Below are positions 27,750 to 37,831 of a stretch of DNA of 64,000 nucleotides, piece by piece. Numbering within the stretch: position 1 is the first letter of the stretch; the number at the start of each line of letters is the position of its first letter. The translations under genes and the position numbers were made by a program. The stretch covers positions 1,364,001 to 1,428,000 of the forward strand of contig NZ_BNEL01000003.1 in the NCBI RefSeq assembly GCF_018327685.1, written 5' to 3'. The DNA comes from Streptomyces sp. TS71-3 (GTDB lineage Bacteria; Actinomycetota; Actinomycetes; Streptomycetales; Streptomycetaceae). The notes beneath the pieces were generated by a model, which was not told the origin of the DNA, did not search any database, and worked only from the letters and a program-made list of their open reading frames with translations.

Positions 27750-29141
27750 ATGGGCAAGATGCCGGATCCCCGACGGCACGCGCAGGGGTACGCCGACGGC
27801 GGGGCGGGCGACCCGACGGGCAGGGGCACGGTGGGCGGCCGCGGTGCACGCGGCGGGGCGACCGGAGCCGACCCGGACGTGGCGGGCACCTCCGAGGACG
27901 CCCCTGAGGAGGGCGGCCACAGGCGCCGGCTCGACCTGAACCTGCCTCAGGTGGCCGGGAGCGCCGTGGCCGCGGTGGTGGCCGCCAAGTTCGCCGCGAA
28001 CCTCGGCGTGTACGGCACCATCCTCGGCGCCGGCCTCGTCAGCGCGATAGCCACCTGCGGCGGCCCGCTCTTCCAGCACTTCTTCCGGCGCACCGGCGAG
28101 CAGATCCGCGTCGCCGCATCCCAGGCCAAGCCGCGTGCCCGGCAGGTGCCGGTGCCCAGGCAGCAGGACGGGTTCCCGGTGCCGGCGACCTTCCGGTCCG
28201 AGATGAAGGGGGAGACGGCACCCGGGGGGCTGGGGGACGCCCGGGCGTTGACGACCGTCACCCCGCGTGCGCAGGACCGGCCGCCGCACGGTCAGGACGT
28301 GGATCCCTGGGCTCCGCGCGGCACCGGCGGGGGCGACCGGGACGCCGCGGCGGGCGGCGACGCGTGGGACCCCTCGGCCGTGCCGGGTACGGGCACGGCC
28401 GACACGGCGGCCACGGGCGGTTCCCCGGCTGCGGGCGCCCGGCGCGACGACATCACCCTTCTGCTGCGCCGGGCCATGGCCCAGAGGGACGCGCAGCGGG
28501 AGCACGGCCCACCGCTCCACCCGGGCGCCCCGGCTCAGGGCGTGGCGATGGGGAGCGGGGTTCCGGGGGAGTACGGGGAGCCGTCGGAGGAGTACAGCGA
28601 GGGGACCGTGCACCACGCGCGCGTGCGCGGCCTGAAGCGGCCCCTGATCGCGGCCGGCCTGGTCTTCGCGGTGACCATGGGCGGCATCACGGGCTACGAG
28701 CTGGTGTCCGGCCACAGCCTCGGCGGCGGGACGGCCGGTACCACGATCGGCAACGTCTTCGGCGGCGGTCACCCCACGGCCCGGCACACCCCGGCCACAC
28801 CCCCGGCGACGCCCACCGACCGGCCGTCGGACAGCGCGCCGTCCGGTCAGCAGCCGGACCAGGACACCGGGAGCCCCACCCCCGGTACCGAGCAGCCGCA
28901 GGACCGGGGCACCACCCCCACCCCCGGCGAGACGGACGGCTCCGGCACCGGCTCCGGCTCTGGCGGCACCGGTTCGCACCACCACACCCCCGACCCCGGC
29001 AACAGCCCCGGGCAGGACCAGCCCACGTCCCCGGCCACCCCCACCCCGACGCCCAGCCAGGACGGCGGCACGTCACCGGACACGGGCAAGCAGGGCTCCA
29101 CCACCCAGGACCAGGAGCGCCCGTTCGCCCCCACGGGCTGA
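27750..29141 (+). CDS. Hypothetical membrane protein with long Pro/Thr/Gly-rich tail
   Basis: I do not recognise a functional family. The 463-residue protein has a hydrophilic Gly-rich start, a hydrophobic region near 70-115 (VAGSAVAAVVAAKFAANLG onward), a disordered middle, one clear TM helix near 293-312 (IAAGLVFAVTMGGITGYEL) and an extracytoplasmic tail rich in Pro, Thr, Ser, Gly and Gln. The layout suggests a wall-spanning or surface-exposed anchor. ATG 27750 is preceded by GGCAAGGG; upstream in-frame codons cross what looks like promoter DNA. It shares the divergent gap with sepH. Confidence 0.7.
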   Translation: MGKMPDPRRHAQGYADGGAGDPTGRGTVGGRGARGGATGADPDVAGTSEDAPEEGGHRRRLDLNLPQVAGSAVAAVVAAKFAANLGVYGTILGAGLVSAIATCGGPLFQHFFRRTGEQIRVAASQAKPRARQVPVPRQQDGFPVPATFRSEMKGETAPGGLGDARALTTVTPRAQDRPPHGQDVDPWAPRGTGGGDRDAAAGGDAWDPSAVPGTGTADTAATGGSPAAGARRDDITLLLRRAMAQRDAQREHGPPLHPGAPAQGVAMGSGVPGEYGEPSEEYSEGTVHHARVRGLKRPLIAAGLVFAVTMGGITGYELVSGHSLGGGTAGTTIGNVFGGGHPTARHTPATPPATPTDRPSDSAPSGQQPDQDTGSPTPGTEQPQDRGTTPTPGETDGSGTGSGSGGTGSHHHTPDPGNSPGQDQPTSPATPTPTPSQDGGTSPDTGKQGSTTQDQERPFAPTG

Positions 29142-29220
29142 CCCACGCGGCCCCGAGCCGTGAGCCGTCCGGGGCACGCACCGGGGCTGGACCTGCAAGA
29201 GAGGGCTGACCCCGCACACA

Positions 29221-29456
29221 AGGGGCGCGGGAAACTGCGCGATCAACCACGACGATGCCGACGCTGTGACATGGCGGAGAAACCACCGCACATAACGGGC
29301 GCGGGGAACTGCGCGATCAACCACGACGATGCCCGCGCTGTCGTACCGCGGAGAAACCACCGCAGATAAGGGGCGCGGGGAACTGCGCAAACCGCCGGGA
29401 CGGCGAAACCGCCGAGCCGCCATACCGCCGAGCCGCCATACCGCCGAGCCGCCATA
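29221..29456. repeat. Extragenic palindrome cluster A and 16-bp tandem repeat
   Basis: The gap 29142-29514 contains no gene. It has three copies of an element containing GGGCGCGGGGAACTGCGC (about 29221-29258, 29296-29333 and 29369-29390); the first two continue identically into GATCAACCACGACGATGC. Next come three exact copies of CCGCCGAGCCGCCATA (29409-29456). The first element is the same family as clusters at 46.5-46.9 and 51.5-51.7 kb. Confidence 0.85.
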
Positions 29457-29514
29457 CCGCCGTACCGCCGGGGCACCGGGACCAAGGGGCGAGCCCCGGC
29501 CGTGGGGCCGGCCC

Positions 29515-30834
29515 TCAGTCCCCCAGAACCCGCCGCAAGTAGTCGTTCCCGAACACCCGCCCGGGATCGAGCCGATCCCGCAGCGCCGTGAACTCGCCGA
29601 ACCGCGGATACACCCCGGAGAGGTACGCGGCATCGCGCGTATGCACCTTCCCCCAGTGCGGCCGCCCGCCATGGCCGACGAAGATGCGCTCTGCGGCCGT
29701 GAAGTACTGCTGGTAGGGCGTGCCCCGGTACATGTGGACGGCCACATAGGCGCTGTCCCTGCCGGACGCCGTGGACAGCGTGATGTCGTCCGCGGGCGCC
29801 GTGCGCACCTCGACGGGGAAGCTGATCCGCAGCCGCGAGCGGTCCACCATGGCCCTCAGCTCCCGCAGCGCCGTCACCAGCGCCGCCCGCGGCAGGGCGT
29901 ACTCCATCTCCACGAAGCGCACGCGTCGGGGGCTTGTGAAGACTTTGTACGGGATGTCCGTGTAGGTGCGCGCGGACAGCGCGCGGCTGGCCACCCGGGC
30001 GATCGCCGGCACGGTCGAGGGAACCGCGCGGCCCAGCGTGTTGACCGCCTGGAAGAGGCCGTTGGAGAGCAGTTCGTCGTCAACCCAGCCGGTGACCCTG
30101 CTGAGCGGTGCGGGCGGGCCCGCGCTGCGGTTGTTCCGCTTGGTGTTGCAGTTGCCGGTGTGCGGGAACCAGTAGAACTCGAAGTGCTCGTTCTCCGCGA
30201 CGAGCCCGTCGAACTCCTCCATGACCCGGTCGAAGCGCATCGGCTCCTCGCGCGCGGCGAGCAGGAAGACCGGCTCCACCGCGAACGTCACCGCGCTGAT
30301 CACACCGAGCGCGCCGAGGCCGACCCGGGCCGCGGCGAACACCGCGCGCTCCTCCTCGGTCCCGTCGGCGGAGCAGGTGAGCACCGAGCCGTCCGCGGTC
30401 ACCAGTTCCAGGGCGTGCACCTGCGCCGCGATCGACGCCGAGTCCCGGCCGGTGCCGTGCGTGCCGGTGCTGATGGCGCCCGACACCGTCTGCTCCATGA
30501 TGTCGCCCATGTTCGTGAGCGACAGGCCCTCGCGGGCCAGCGCCGCGTTCAGCCGCTTCAGCTGGGTGCCCGCGCCCACCGTGACGGTGCCCGCCGCGCG
30601 GTCGACGGCGCGGATCCCGGAGAGCAGGCCCGGCCGTATCAGCAGCCCGTCCGTGGCCGCGGCCGCGGTGAACGAGTGGCCGGTGCCCACGGCCTTCACC
30701 CTCATGCCGTCCTCGGCGGCCTTGCGGACCGCCGCCGAGAGCTCCTCGACGGAGGCCGGGGCGGCCTCGCGTACCGGCCGTGCCGTGACGTTGCCCGCCC
30801 AGTTGTGCCACGCGGTTCCGTTCCCGTACGCCAT
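29515..30834 (-). CDS. D-arabinono-1,4-lactone oxidase family FAD enzyme
   Basis: A 439-residue sugar-lactone/alditol oxidase of the vanillyl-alcohol oxidase fold. The FAD PP-loop region is [14 protein letters not shown], where the histidine is the position used for covalent flavin attachment in several members. Further FAD contacts are [20 protein letters not shown]. The C-terminal ALO domain ends with HWGKVHT and [15 protein letters not shown], typical of the family. No signal peptide. ATG 30834 follows GGGAGGAG. Likely an oxidase using O2; the physiological substrate is not evident. Confidence 0.88.
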   Translation of the reverse strand: MAYGNGTAWHNWAGNVTARPVREAAPASVEELSAAVRKAAEDGMRVKAVGTGHSFTAAAATDGLLIRPGLLSGIRAVDRAAGTVTVGAGTQLKRLNAALAREGLSLTNMGDIMEQTVSGAISTGTHGTGRDSASIAAQVHALELVTADGSVLTCSADGTEEERAVFAAARVGLGALGVISAVTFAVEPVFLLAAREEPMRFDRVMEEFDGLVAENEHFEFYWFPHTGNCNTKRNNRSAGPPAPLSRVTGWVDDELLSNGLFQAVNTLGRAVPSTVPAIARVASRALSARTYTDIPYKVFTSPRRVRFVEMEYALPRAALVTALRELRAMVDRSRLRISFPVEVRTAPADDITLSTASGRDSAYVAVHMYRGTPYQQYFTAAERIFVGHGGRPHWGKVHTRDAAYLSGVYPRFGEFTALRDRLDPGRVFGNDYLRRVLGD

Positions 30835-31037
30835 TGCCGAGAGCTCCTCCCGCCGTGGCGGCCGCCGCCGGGGCGGCGGCCGTGCAGCCCGGTTACCGAC
30901 CGGTCAGTACCGCCGGCCGGTGGTGGGGGATCATACCCATGCCCGCAGGGTTCTCCATCCCCCGCGCCCCCCCTCCGACGGCGCCGATCAGGTCGGCCGT
31001 TTCCCTGCCGCCGAGCACGGATGGGAGGATCGGGGGC

Positions 31038-32165
31038 ATGCCCGAAGAGCTGGATTCCACCCCTTACGACGCCTTGCTGCTGCTCTCGTTCGGCGGCCCC
31101 GAGGGCCCCGACGACGTCATCCCGTTCCTGGAGAACGTGACCCGGGGCCGCGGCATCCCCCAGGAGCGCCTGAAGGAGGTGGGGCGGCACTACTACCTCT
31201 TCGGCGGGGTCAGCCCCATCAACGACCAGAACCGCGCCCTGCTCGACGCCCTCCGCAAGGACTTCGCCGAGCACGGCCTGGACCTCCCCGTGTACTGGGG
31301 CAACCGCAACTGGGCCCCCTATCTCACCGACACCCTGCGCGAGATGGCCGCCGCCGGCAGGCGGCGCGTCCTGACGGTGGCCACCAGCGCCTACGCCTCG
31401 TACTCGGGCTGCCGCCAGTACCGCGAGAACCTCGCCGAGGCGCTGGCGACCCTGGAGTCCGAGGGCCTGGAGCCGCCCCGGATCGACAAGCTGCGGCACT
31501 ACTTCAACCACCCGGGCTTCCTGGAGCCCATGATCGACGGCGTGCTGGCCTCGCTGGCCGATCTGCCCGCGGACGTGCGCGACGGCGCCCACCTCGCGTT
31601 CACCACCCACTCCATCCCGCAGGCGTCCGCCGACACCTCCGGGCCCGTCGAAGGCCACGGCGACGGCGGCGCCTACGTGGCACAGCACCTGGACGTGGCG
31701 CGGCTGATCGCCGACGCGGTCCGGGAGCGTACGGGGGCCGAGCACCCGTGGCGCCTCGTCTACCAGTCCCGTTCGGGCGCCCCGCACATCCCCTGGCTTG
31801 AGCCGGACATCTGCGACCACCTTGAGGAGCTGCACGCCGCCGGGGCGCCCTCCGCGGTGATGGTCCCCATCGGCTTCGTCTCCGACCACATGGAGGTCAA
31901 GTACGACCTGGACACGGAGGCGACCGCCAAGGCCGAGGAACTGGGCCTGCCGGTGCGCCGCTCGCCCACGGTCGGCGCCGACCCGCGCTTCGCCGCGGCC
32001 GTGCGCGAGCTGGTCGTCGAGCGCGCCGCCACGGAGCGCGGCCTGCCGGTGCGCCGCTGCGCCCTGGGCGAGCTGGGCCCGAGCCACGACGTCTGCCCCG
32101 TGGGCTGCTGCCCGGCCCGCGCCCCCAAGCCCGCCGCCGCGGGCGCGGACAGCCCCTACGCGTGA
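31038..32165 (+). CDS. hemH: Coproporphyrin ferrochelatase with [2Fe-2S] cysteines
   Basis: A 375-residue ferrochelatase (CpfC in the coproporphyrin-dependent heme route of actinobacteria) inserting Fe2+ into coproporphyrin III. The catalytic histidine is in FTTHSIPQ, with the opposing glutamate in [14 protein letters not shown]. Actinobacterial members carry a [2Fe-2S] cluster, and the four cysteines are visible: one in YSGCRQY and three in the C-terminal [15 protein letters not shown] 31038 has GGGAGG upstream. An inositol monophosphatase gene follows in the same direction. Confidence 0.93.
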   Translation: MPEELDSTPYDALLLLSFGGPEGPDDVIPFLENVTRGRGIPQERLKEVGRHYYLFGGVSPINDQNRALLDALRKDFAEHGLDLPVYWGNRNWAPYLTDTLREMAAAGRRRVLTVATSAYASYSGCRQYRENLAEALATLESEGLEPPRIDKLRHYFNHPGFLEPMIDGVLASLADLPADVRDGAHLAFTTHSIPQASADTSGPVEGHGDGGAYVAQHLDVARLIADAVRERTGAEHPWRLVYQSRSGAPHIPWLEPDICDHLEELHAAGAPSAVMVPIGFVSDHMEVKYDLDTEATAKAEELGLPVRRSPTVGADPRFAAAVRELVVERAATERGLPVRRCALGELGPSHDVCPVGCCPARAPKPAAAGADSPYA

Positions 32166-32311
32166 CGCCGAAGCCACACCCGCGACATCCGCCTGCCGAC
32201 TCTCCGCCGACCCGGCCTCCTCGCCCCGGTCCCACCGACGTGACCGCGGCTCCGGGGCCATCCGCCCCACCGACCAAGCCGGCGCTCGCACGCCGGTCCC
32301 CTAGGAGAACC

Positions 32312-33229
32312 GTGACCAGCTCCGCGCAGTCCGGCCAGCCCGATCAGCCCGAGAAGTCCGCAGAGTCCGGCCGGACCCCCCGGTCCGACCAGAGCACGCA
32401 GAGCACGCAGTCCCCGCAGCCCGGCCCGGCAGAGCGGGCCGAGCGCGACGAGCTCCTCGCCCTCGCCAAGGAGGCGGCCCGCAGGGCGGGCACGCTGCTG
32501 CGCGACGGCCGCCCCGCCGACCTCGGTGTCGCCGCCACCAAGTCGAGCCCCATCGACGTCGTCACGGAGATGGACATCGCCGCCGAGAAACTGATCACCG
32601 GCTTCCTCGGGGAGCACCGGCCCGCGGACGGCTTCCTCGGAGAGGAGGGCGCCTCCCGTACCGGCACCAGCGGGGTGCGCTGGGTGATCGACCCGCTCGA
32701 CGGCACCGTGAACTACCTCTACGGCCTGCCCACCTGGTCGGTGTCGATCGCCGCGGAGCGCGACGGGGAGACCGTCGTCGGGGTCGTGGAGGTGCCGATG
32801 CGCGGGGAGACGTTCCACGCCGTGCTCGGCGGCGGGGCGTACGCGGGCGAGCAGCGGCTGCGCTGCCGTGCCGACGCGCCCCTGGAGCAGTCCCTCGTGG
32901 CCACCGGTTTCAACTACGTGACCACCGTCCGCGACCACCAGGCTGAGGTGGCCCGGCAGCTCGTCCCCCAGGTCAGGGACATCCGGCGGGGCGGCTCGGC
33001 CGCGGTCGACCTGTGCGATCTCGCCGCCGGGCGGCTCGACGCGTACTTCGAGCGCGGCCTCAACCCGTGGGACATGGCCGCCGGCGACCTGATCGCGCGC
33101 GAGGCGGGTGCCCTCACCGGCGGCCGGCCCGGCGAGCGGCCGTCCTATGACCTCGCGCTGGCGGCCACGCCCGGCGTCTTCGCGCCGCTCCAGCGGATCC
33201 TGGACGAGCTGGGCGCCTGGCACGACTAG
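32312..33229 (+). CDS. Inositol monophosphatase family protein
   Basis: A 305-residue Mg2+-dependent phosphatase of the IMPase/FBPase fold. Key motifs are FLGEEGA (metal Glu), WVIDPLDGTVNYLYG (metal Asp residues) and LNPWDMAAGDLIAREAG. The first ~45 residues are Gln/Ser/Pro-rich and probably disordered. GTG 32312 is preceded by TAGGAGAACC, which decides this start over a long Pro-rich upstream extension. It may act on inositol phosphates or other sugar phosphates, and in actinomycetes such enzymes feed mycothiol or histidine synthesis. It lies 146 bp after ferrochelatase. Confidence 0.87.
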   Translation: MTSSAQSGQPDQPEKSAESGRTPRSDQSTQSTQSPQPGPAERAERDELLALAKEAARRAGTLLRDGRPADLGVAATKSSPIDVVTEMDIAAEKLITGFLGEHRPADGFLGEEGASRTGTSGVRWVIDPLDGTVNYLYGLPTWSVSIAAERDGETVVGVVEVPMRGETFHAVLGGGAYAGEQRLRCRADAPLEQSLVATGFNYVTTVRDHQAEVARQLVPQVRDIRRGGSAAVDLCDLAAGRLDAYFERGLNPWDMAAGDLIAREAGALTGGRPGERPSYDLALAATPGVFAPLQRILDELGAWHD

Positions 33230-33292
33230 CCACCCGCCACGCCCGCCGTACGACGTCACGAGCACGTGACCGCGCGCTGAGACACGAGAAAG

Positions 33293-33324
33293 GCCCCGAA
33301 GCCCTCTGGGAGGCTTCGGGGCCC
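33293..33324. terminator. Bidirectional terminator
   Basis: Perfect 12-bp arms GGCCCCGAAGCC / GGCTTCGGGGCC with an 8-base loop, preceded by AAA and placed between the convergent IMPase gene and the small gene at 33347-33541. Confidence 0.92.
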
Positions 33325-33346
33325 CTTCGGCCCTGAATGACTACGT

Positions 33347-33541
33347 TCAGCCGGCTGAGACTCCGGCCTCCACGCTCTGCGCGCCGACCTCCACGCCGTG
33401 CTCGGCGGCGAGGCGGTGCAGGTCGTCGAGTTCCCCCTGCTCCACATCGGCAAGGAAGTCGTCCCCGGTTTCGCGTGCCCGCGTCAGGTCAGACTCGGTC
33501 GCCCTTATGCGCTGCAGAAGGCCTGCGGTGAATGCGTCCAT
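33347..33541 (-). CDS. Small conserved 64-residue protein
   Basis: An acidic, probably helical protein beginning MDAFTAGLLQRIRATESDL, with a repeated pattern of Glu/Asp and Leu that could form a coiled coil or helical pair. ATG 33541 follows GAGGGGG, and the gene ends just before a strong terminator, so it looks real. No function is recognised. The upstream gap 33542-33908 shows no further gene and carries the divergent promoters for this gene and cutRS. Confidence 0.65.
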   Translation of the reverse strand: MDAFTAGLLQRIRATESDLTRARETGDDFLADVEQGELDDLHRLAAEHGVEVGAQSVEAGVSAG

Positions 33542-33908
33542 GGTTGCGCCCCCTCGTCCTGGGTCGTCGGTGGTGGCACGGGGGTGTGCCCTGGAAAGGG
33601 AAGCGATCACGTAACCTTGCGGCCCGCAGGGCGGGTCGTGGCACGCCACATACAAAGCGTGATCTCGGGTGTAACCGACGTCATCCCCGTGTCCGCAGCG
33701 GCGGAAACCTCACCCCGCGAGAAAATTCACACGATCCGGGAGCCCGCGGCCGGCAGGACGTCTTACCGCCGGTTTATGGCTGAAAGAGGCAGGATGGAGG
33801 CCTCACCCCCTACAGGTTTCCGTCCGCGATGCGATCGGTCCCGAGGGCGCTCCGGCCCGGGGCCCGCGGTCCCGCGCGGGCGCACGCGGGCACACAAGGA
33901 GGAGCGAC

Positions 33909-34562
33909 GTGCGTGTACTCGTCGTCGAGGACGAGCAACTGCTCGCCGACGCGGTGGCCACCGGGCTGCGCAGGGAGGCCATGGCCGTGGACGTGGTCTA
34001 CGACGGCGCCGCCGCGCTGGAACGGATCGGCGTCAACGACTACGACGTCGTCGTCCTCGACCGTGACCTGCCGCTCGTCCACGGCGACGACGTCTGCCGC
34101 AAGCTCGTCGAGCTGGGCATCCCCACCCGGGTCCTGATGCTCACCGCGTCGGGCGACGTCAGCGACCGGGTCGAGGGCCTGGAGATCGGCGCCGACGACT
34201 ACCTGCCGAAGCCGTTCGCGTTCACCGAGCTCATCGCGCGCGTGCGGGCTCTCGGGCGGCGCACCAGCCTGCCGCTGCCGCCCGTCCTGGAGCGCGCCGG
34301 CATCAAGCTCGACCCCAACCGCCGCGAGGTCTTCCGGGACGGCCGGGAGGTCCAGCTCGCCCCCAAGGAGTTCGCCGTCCTGGAGGTGCTGTTGCGCAGC
34401 GAGGGCGCCGTGGTCTCCGCGGAGCAGCTCCTGGAGAAGGCCTGGGACGAGAACACCGACCCGTTCACCAATGTCGTGCGGGTGACCGTGATGACGCTGC
34501 GCCGCAAGCTCGGCGAGCCGGCCGTCATCGTCACCGTGCCCGGCTCCGGCTACCGGATCTGA
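33909..34562 (+). CDS. cutR: OmpR-type response regulator CutR
   Basis: A 217-residue regulator with a receiver domain (phospho-Asp51 in VVVLDRDLPLVHG, Lys in YLPKPFAF) and an OmpR/PhoB winged helix (about 125-217, ending VTVPGSGYRI). With the following kinase it matches the CutRS system of Streptomyces, which affects antibiotic output and responds to extracytoplasmic secretion/disulfide stress. The GTG start has an excellent AAGGAGG site. cutS starts 6 bp after its stop. Confidence 0.88.
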   Translation: MRVLVVEDEQLLADAVATGLRREAMAVDVVYDGAAALERIGVNDYDVVVLDRDLPLVHGDDVCRKLVELGIPTRVLMLTASGDVSDRVEGLEIGADDYLPKPFAFTELIARVRALGRRTSLPLPPVLERAGIKLDPNRREVFRDGREVQLAPKEFAVLEVLLRSEGAVVSAEQLLEKAWDENTDPFTNVVRVTVMTLRRKLGEPAVIVTVPGSGYRI

Positions 34563-34568
34563 TCCCCG

Positions 34569-35810
34569 GTGGCCGCACCCCCCGCGCCGCCCTCGGCGCC
34601 CCCGAAGCCGACCTGGGACCCCAGGCGGCCCGACCCGTTCCCCTGGCTGCGCCCGACGATCCGCATACGCCTGACCCTGCTGTACGGCGGCATGTTCCTG
34701 ATCGCCGGCATCCTGCTGCTGTCGATCATCTACCTGCTGGCCGCGCAGGCCGTGCACGTCGGCAACGACCTGCCGTTCACGATCGTCTCCGGCCAGGTCA
34801 CGGTCCGTAGCGACGCGTGCCCCAACCTGGACTCCTTCACGGGCCCCCGTGACGACGTGATGGACGCGCTGAACGCCTGCGTCAACCAGCAGCGGCACGA
34901 GGCGCTGGACAACCTCCTCAGCCGCTCCCTGCTGGCCCTGCTGGGCCTCGCCGTGATCGCGTTCGCCTTCGGGTACGCGATGGCGGGCCGGGTGCTCTCG
35001 CCGCTCGGCCGCATCACGCGTACCGCGCGCCGAGTGGCCGGATCGGACCTGTCCCGGCGCATCGAGCTGGATGGTCCCGACGACGAGTTCAAGGAGCTCG
35101 CCGACACCTTCGACGACATGCTGAACCGGCTGGAGCGCGCCTTCACCGCGCAGCAGCGCTTCGTCGGGAACGCCTCGCACGAGCTGCGCACCCCGCTCGC
35201 GATCAACCGCACGCTCCTGGAGGTGCACCTGTCCGACCCGGACGCCCCGCCCGAGCTCCAGCAGCTCGGCAAGACCCTGCTCGCGACGAACGAGCGCAGC
35301 GAGCAGCTCGTCGAGGGCCTGCTGCTGCTCGCACGCAGCGACAACCAGATCGTGGAGCGGGGCCCCGTCGACCTGGCCGAGGTCGCCTCGCGCGCGATCG
35401 ACCAGGTGCGCGCGGAGGCGGACCAGGCCGGAGTGCAGATCCGCGGCGAGCGGGCGGCCGCGGTGGTGCAGGGCAACGGAGTGCTGCTGGAGAGGATCGC
35501 CCTCAACCTCGTGCAGAATGCGGTGCGCTACAACGTCCCCCGGGACGGCTGGGTGGAGGTGACGACCGAGGCCCGGAACAGGCAGGCGGTACTGCTGGTG
35601 GCGAACACCGGACCCGTGGTGCCCGCCTACGAGATCGACAACCTCTTCGAGCCGTTCAGGAGGCTGCGCACCGAGCGGACAGGAAGTGACAAAGGCGTCG
35701 GACTCGGCCTGTCCATCGTGCGCTCGGTGGCGCGTGCACACGGCGGCTGGATCGGTGCGGAACCGCGCGAAGGCGGTGGGCTTGTGATGCGCGTCACCCT
35801 TCCGATGTGA
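34569..35810 (+). CDS. cutS: Sensor histidine kinase CutS
   Basis: A 413-residue kinase with TM1 (about 36-60), a short extracytoplasmic domain (about 61-118), TM2 (about 119-140), HAMP, HisKA with His204 in NASHELRTPL and a HATPase domain ending in GVGLGLSIVRSVARAHGG. The sensor domain contains exactly two cysteines, Cys84 and Cys104. Two conserved sensor cysteines are described for CutS and fit a disulfide-based sensing model for secretion stress. The start GTG is 6 bp after cutR. Confidence 0.88.
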   Translation: MAAPPAPPSAPPKPTWDPRRPDPFPWLRPTIRIRLTLLYGGMFLIAGILLLSIIYLLAAQAVHVGNDLPFTIVSGQVTVRSDACPNLDSFTGPRDDVMDALNACVNQQRHEALDNLLSRSLLALLGLAVIAFAFGYAMAGRVLSPLGRITRTARRVAGSDLSRRIELDGPDDEFKELADTFDDMLNRLERAFTAQQRFVGNASHELRTPLAINRTLLEVHLSDPDAPPELQQLGKTLLATNERSEQLVEGLLLLARSDNQIVERGPVDLAEVASRAIDQVRAEADQAGVQIRGERAAAVVQGNGVLLERIALNLVQNAVRYNVPRDGWVEVTTEARNRQAVLLVANTGPVVPAYEIDNLFEPFRRLRTERTGSDKGVGLGLSIVRSVARAHGGWIGAEPREGGGLVMRVTLPM

Positions 35811-35896
35811 GGCGGCCGTGCTCTTTTCGTCATCTTTTCTCGCGCACGTGTTCGCTTTCCGCGGAAATTTCGAGCCTGATTTTCGGAGCCGCAGTG

Positions 35897-35910
35897 TGTG
35901 ATCGATCACA
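35897..35910. promoter_or_regulatory. Perfect palindrome TGTGATCGATCACA
   Basis: A 14-bp perfect palindrome with TGTGA/TCACA half-sites like those of Crp/Fnr proteins, but with a 4-bp instead of a 6-bp spacer. It lies in the 407-bp gap 35811-36217 between cutS and the DUF4193 gene, about 310 bp upstream of the latter. Nothing else clear is seen in the gap except the AGGGGGAG ribosome site at its end. Confidence 0.45.
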
Positions 35911-36217
35911 TGAGGAGGCTTCGGCGTGCCTACGCTCTGTGGTCGTCCGCACCGGGGGAAAGCCGGGAAAATCCGGGTTTTCGAGGCCGCCGATCACGGG
36001 AAGTACACGGGGTGGCGCTCGTGAACCAAGGCACCGGGACCGTGTACGGTGCCCTTCGCCATCCCAGCCGATCACCCGTGAGGGGGTCGGTTGGGTGTCG
36101 ATTGAGTAACAGACCTTGATGTGAGGCAAAATCTCCGCCTCGGGTCGGGCACAAGTCCGGCCTCTCACGCGTTACGTGCGCTGGAGACACCACAGACACC
36201 CAGAGGGGGAGACGGAT

Positions 36218-36514
36218 ATGGCAACGGATTACGACACCCCACGTAAGACCGATGACGACCTCAACGAGGACAGCATCGAAGAGCTGAAGGCCCGGCGGAA
36301 CGACAAGTCCACCTCGACTGTCGACGTGGACGAGTTCGAGGCCGCGGAAGGCCTGGAGCTGCCGGGCGCGGACCTCTCGAACGAGGAACTGGCCGTCCGG
36401 GTGCTGCCCAAGCAGCAGGACGAGTTCACCTGCATGAGCTGCTTCCTGGTCCACCACCGCAGCCAGCTGGCCCGTGAGAAGAACGGCCAGCCCATCTGCC
36501 GCGACTGCGACTGA
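36218..36514 (+). CDS. DUF4193 family zinc-ribbon protein
   Basis: A 98-residue acidic actinobacterial protein. The conserved N-terminus (MATDYDTPRKTDDDLNEDS) is followed by an acidic middle and a C-terminal pair of CxxC motifs (FTCMSCFLV and PICRDCD) that should bind one zinc ion. These proteins resemble small RNA-polymerase-associated factors in layout, but no function is established. ATG 36218 has a GGGGGAG site. The next gene starts 14 bp after its stop. Confidence 0.87.
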   Translation: MATDYDTPRKTDDDLNEDSIEELKARRNDKSTSTVDVDEFEAAEGLELPGADLSNEELAVRVLPKQQDEFTCMSCFLVHHRSQLAREKNGQPICRDCD

Positions 36515-36527
36515 GGCAGGGTCGGCC

Positions 36528-37640
36528 GTGACAGGCCCGGACCAGCGCCCCAAGCGCCGTCTGTGGGGGCGTGACCCCCGCGGGCAGGAAGCGGCCTCGG
36601 GGTCGTCCCGGGGTGCGCATGACGACGAGCGAGGCCTGCCGGCCTCGCTCGAAGCCGCGGACGAGCCCGGCTCAGCGGAAGCGGGCGAGTTCCGCTCGGC
36701 GGAATATTCGGCGGAAGCCGGAGAGTCCCGCTCGGCAGAAGAAGACCGGAGGACATCACAAGCCCCTGGCACACCGGAGGCCTCCGCCTCGCCGGCCGGC
36801 CCGCAGCACGGGCCCATACCGGCGGACCCCGGCAAGCCGCCGGCACAGGGCGCCGTGGAAAGGACGGACGACACCATGCCGGCCCAGGCAGCACCCGTCG
36901 TCGGGCGACGCCTGGCGGCCGTCAGGAACGGGATACGCAAGAGCGGCGACCGCGCGAAGGCCGCCGTCGGCTACCTCGCCGACCGGGTCTTCGACCTGGC
37001 CCCCCGGATCCCCGTGCGTGACCTGGCGACCCTCCGCAAGCACTTCCCCGGCCTGACGGCGGACGAGATCGCCGACAGGCTCATCTCCGGCGCCGCCGCC
37101 AGCACCTCCACCGTGGGGGCGGGCATCGGCGCCGTCGCCATGCTCCCCGTGCCCCCGGCACTGGCCACCGAACTCGCCGCCGAGGTGACCGGCGTCGCGG
37201 CGATCGAGCTCAAGTTGATCGCCGAACTCCACGAGGTGTACGGGCTCCGCCCGCCCGGCACCCTCAAGCAGCGCAGCGTCGCCTATCTGACCTCGTGGTC
37301 CGAGGAGCGCGGCATCGACGTCAGCAAGCCCTGGACGGTGAACTCCGCCGTCGGCAGCCACGTGAAGCGCGAGCTGCGCCAGCAGATCGCCAAGCGCTTG
37401 GTGCGCAATCTCCCCAATCTGATGCCGCTCATGGTCGGGGCGGCCGTCGGGGCCGTGATGAACCACCGGGACACCCGCAGGCTCGCCGAGCGCGTCCGCG
37501 CCGACCTGCGCCGCGATCAGGTGCCCTGGGACGAGGTGCCGCAGCTCCCCGCGCTGGAGAAGGCCCCGGACGCGTTGCCGCCCGGTGCGGTGCCAGGGGC
37601 GGCAGAGCCGCCGTCCGACCCTGACGAGCCCGGGGCGTAG
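36528..37640 (+). CDS. Conserved hypothetical protein with hydrophobic central helices
   Basis: Function unknown. The 370-residue protein has a disordered, Ser/Glu/Pro-rich first ~125 residues with a repeated SAE-type motif, then a conserved region containing LRKHFPGLTADEIADRLI, a hydrophobic stretch VGAGIGAVAMLPVPPALATE, and PNLMPLMVGAAVGAVMNHRDTR. The hydrophobic segments could insert in a membrane. GTG 36528 is chosen because it follows GGCAGGG and comes just after the DUF4193 stop, implying co-transcription. Confidence 0.7.
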   Translation: MTGPDQRPKRRLWGRDPRGQEAASGSSRGAHDDERGLPASLEAADEPGSAEAGEFRSAEYSAEAGESRSAEEDRRTSQAPGTPEASASPAGPQHGPIPADPGKPPAQGAVERTDDTMPAQAAPVVGRRLAAVRNGIRKSGDRAKAAVGYLADRVFDLAPRIPVRDLATLRKHFPGLTADEIADRLISGAAASTSTVGAGIGAVAMLPVPPALATELAAEVTGVAAIELKLIAELHEVYGLRPPGTLKQRSVAYLTSWSEERGIDVSKPWTVNSAVGSHVKRELRQQIAKRLVRNLPNLMPLMVGAAVGAVMNHRDTRRLAERVRADLRRDQVPWDEVPQLPALEKAPDALPPGAVPGAAEPPSDPDEPGA

Positions 37641-37831
37641 AACCCCAGGCCCCCTTCCGGAGCGCCGCACGCGCCCACCCGGGCAGTTGCCCCTTGCGGT
37701 CGTGGCGGTCCAGCTGCCTTCTTGTGGCTGGTCGGACAGTCCCCCGCGCCCCTTCAGGGCGCTGTGCGCCGACGAGGTGCCCGAAGGGCTCTGAGCGGGC
37801 CTGGAAGGGCCTCAGACGGTCTGGAGAGGAC

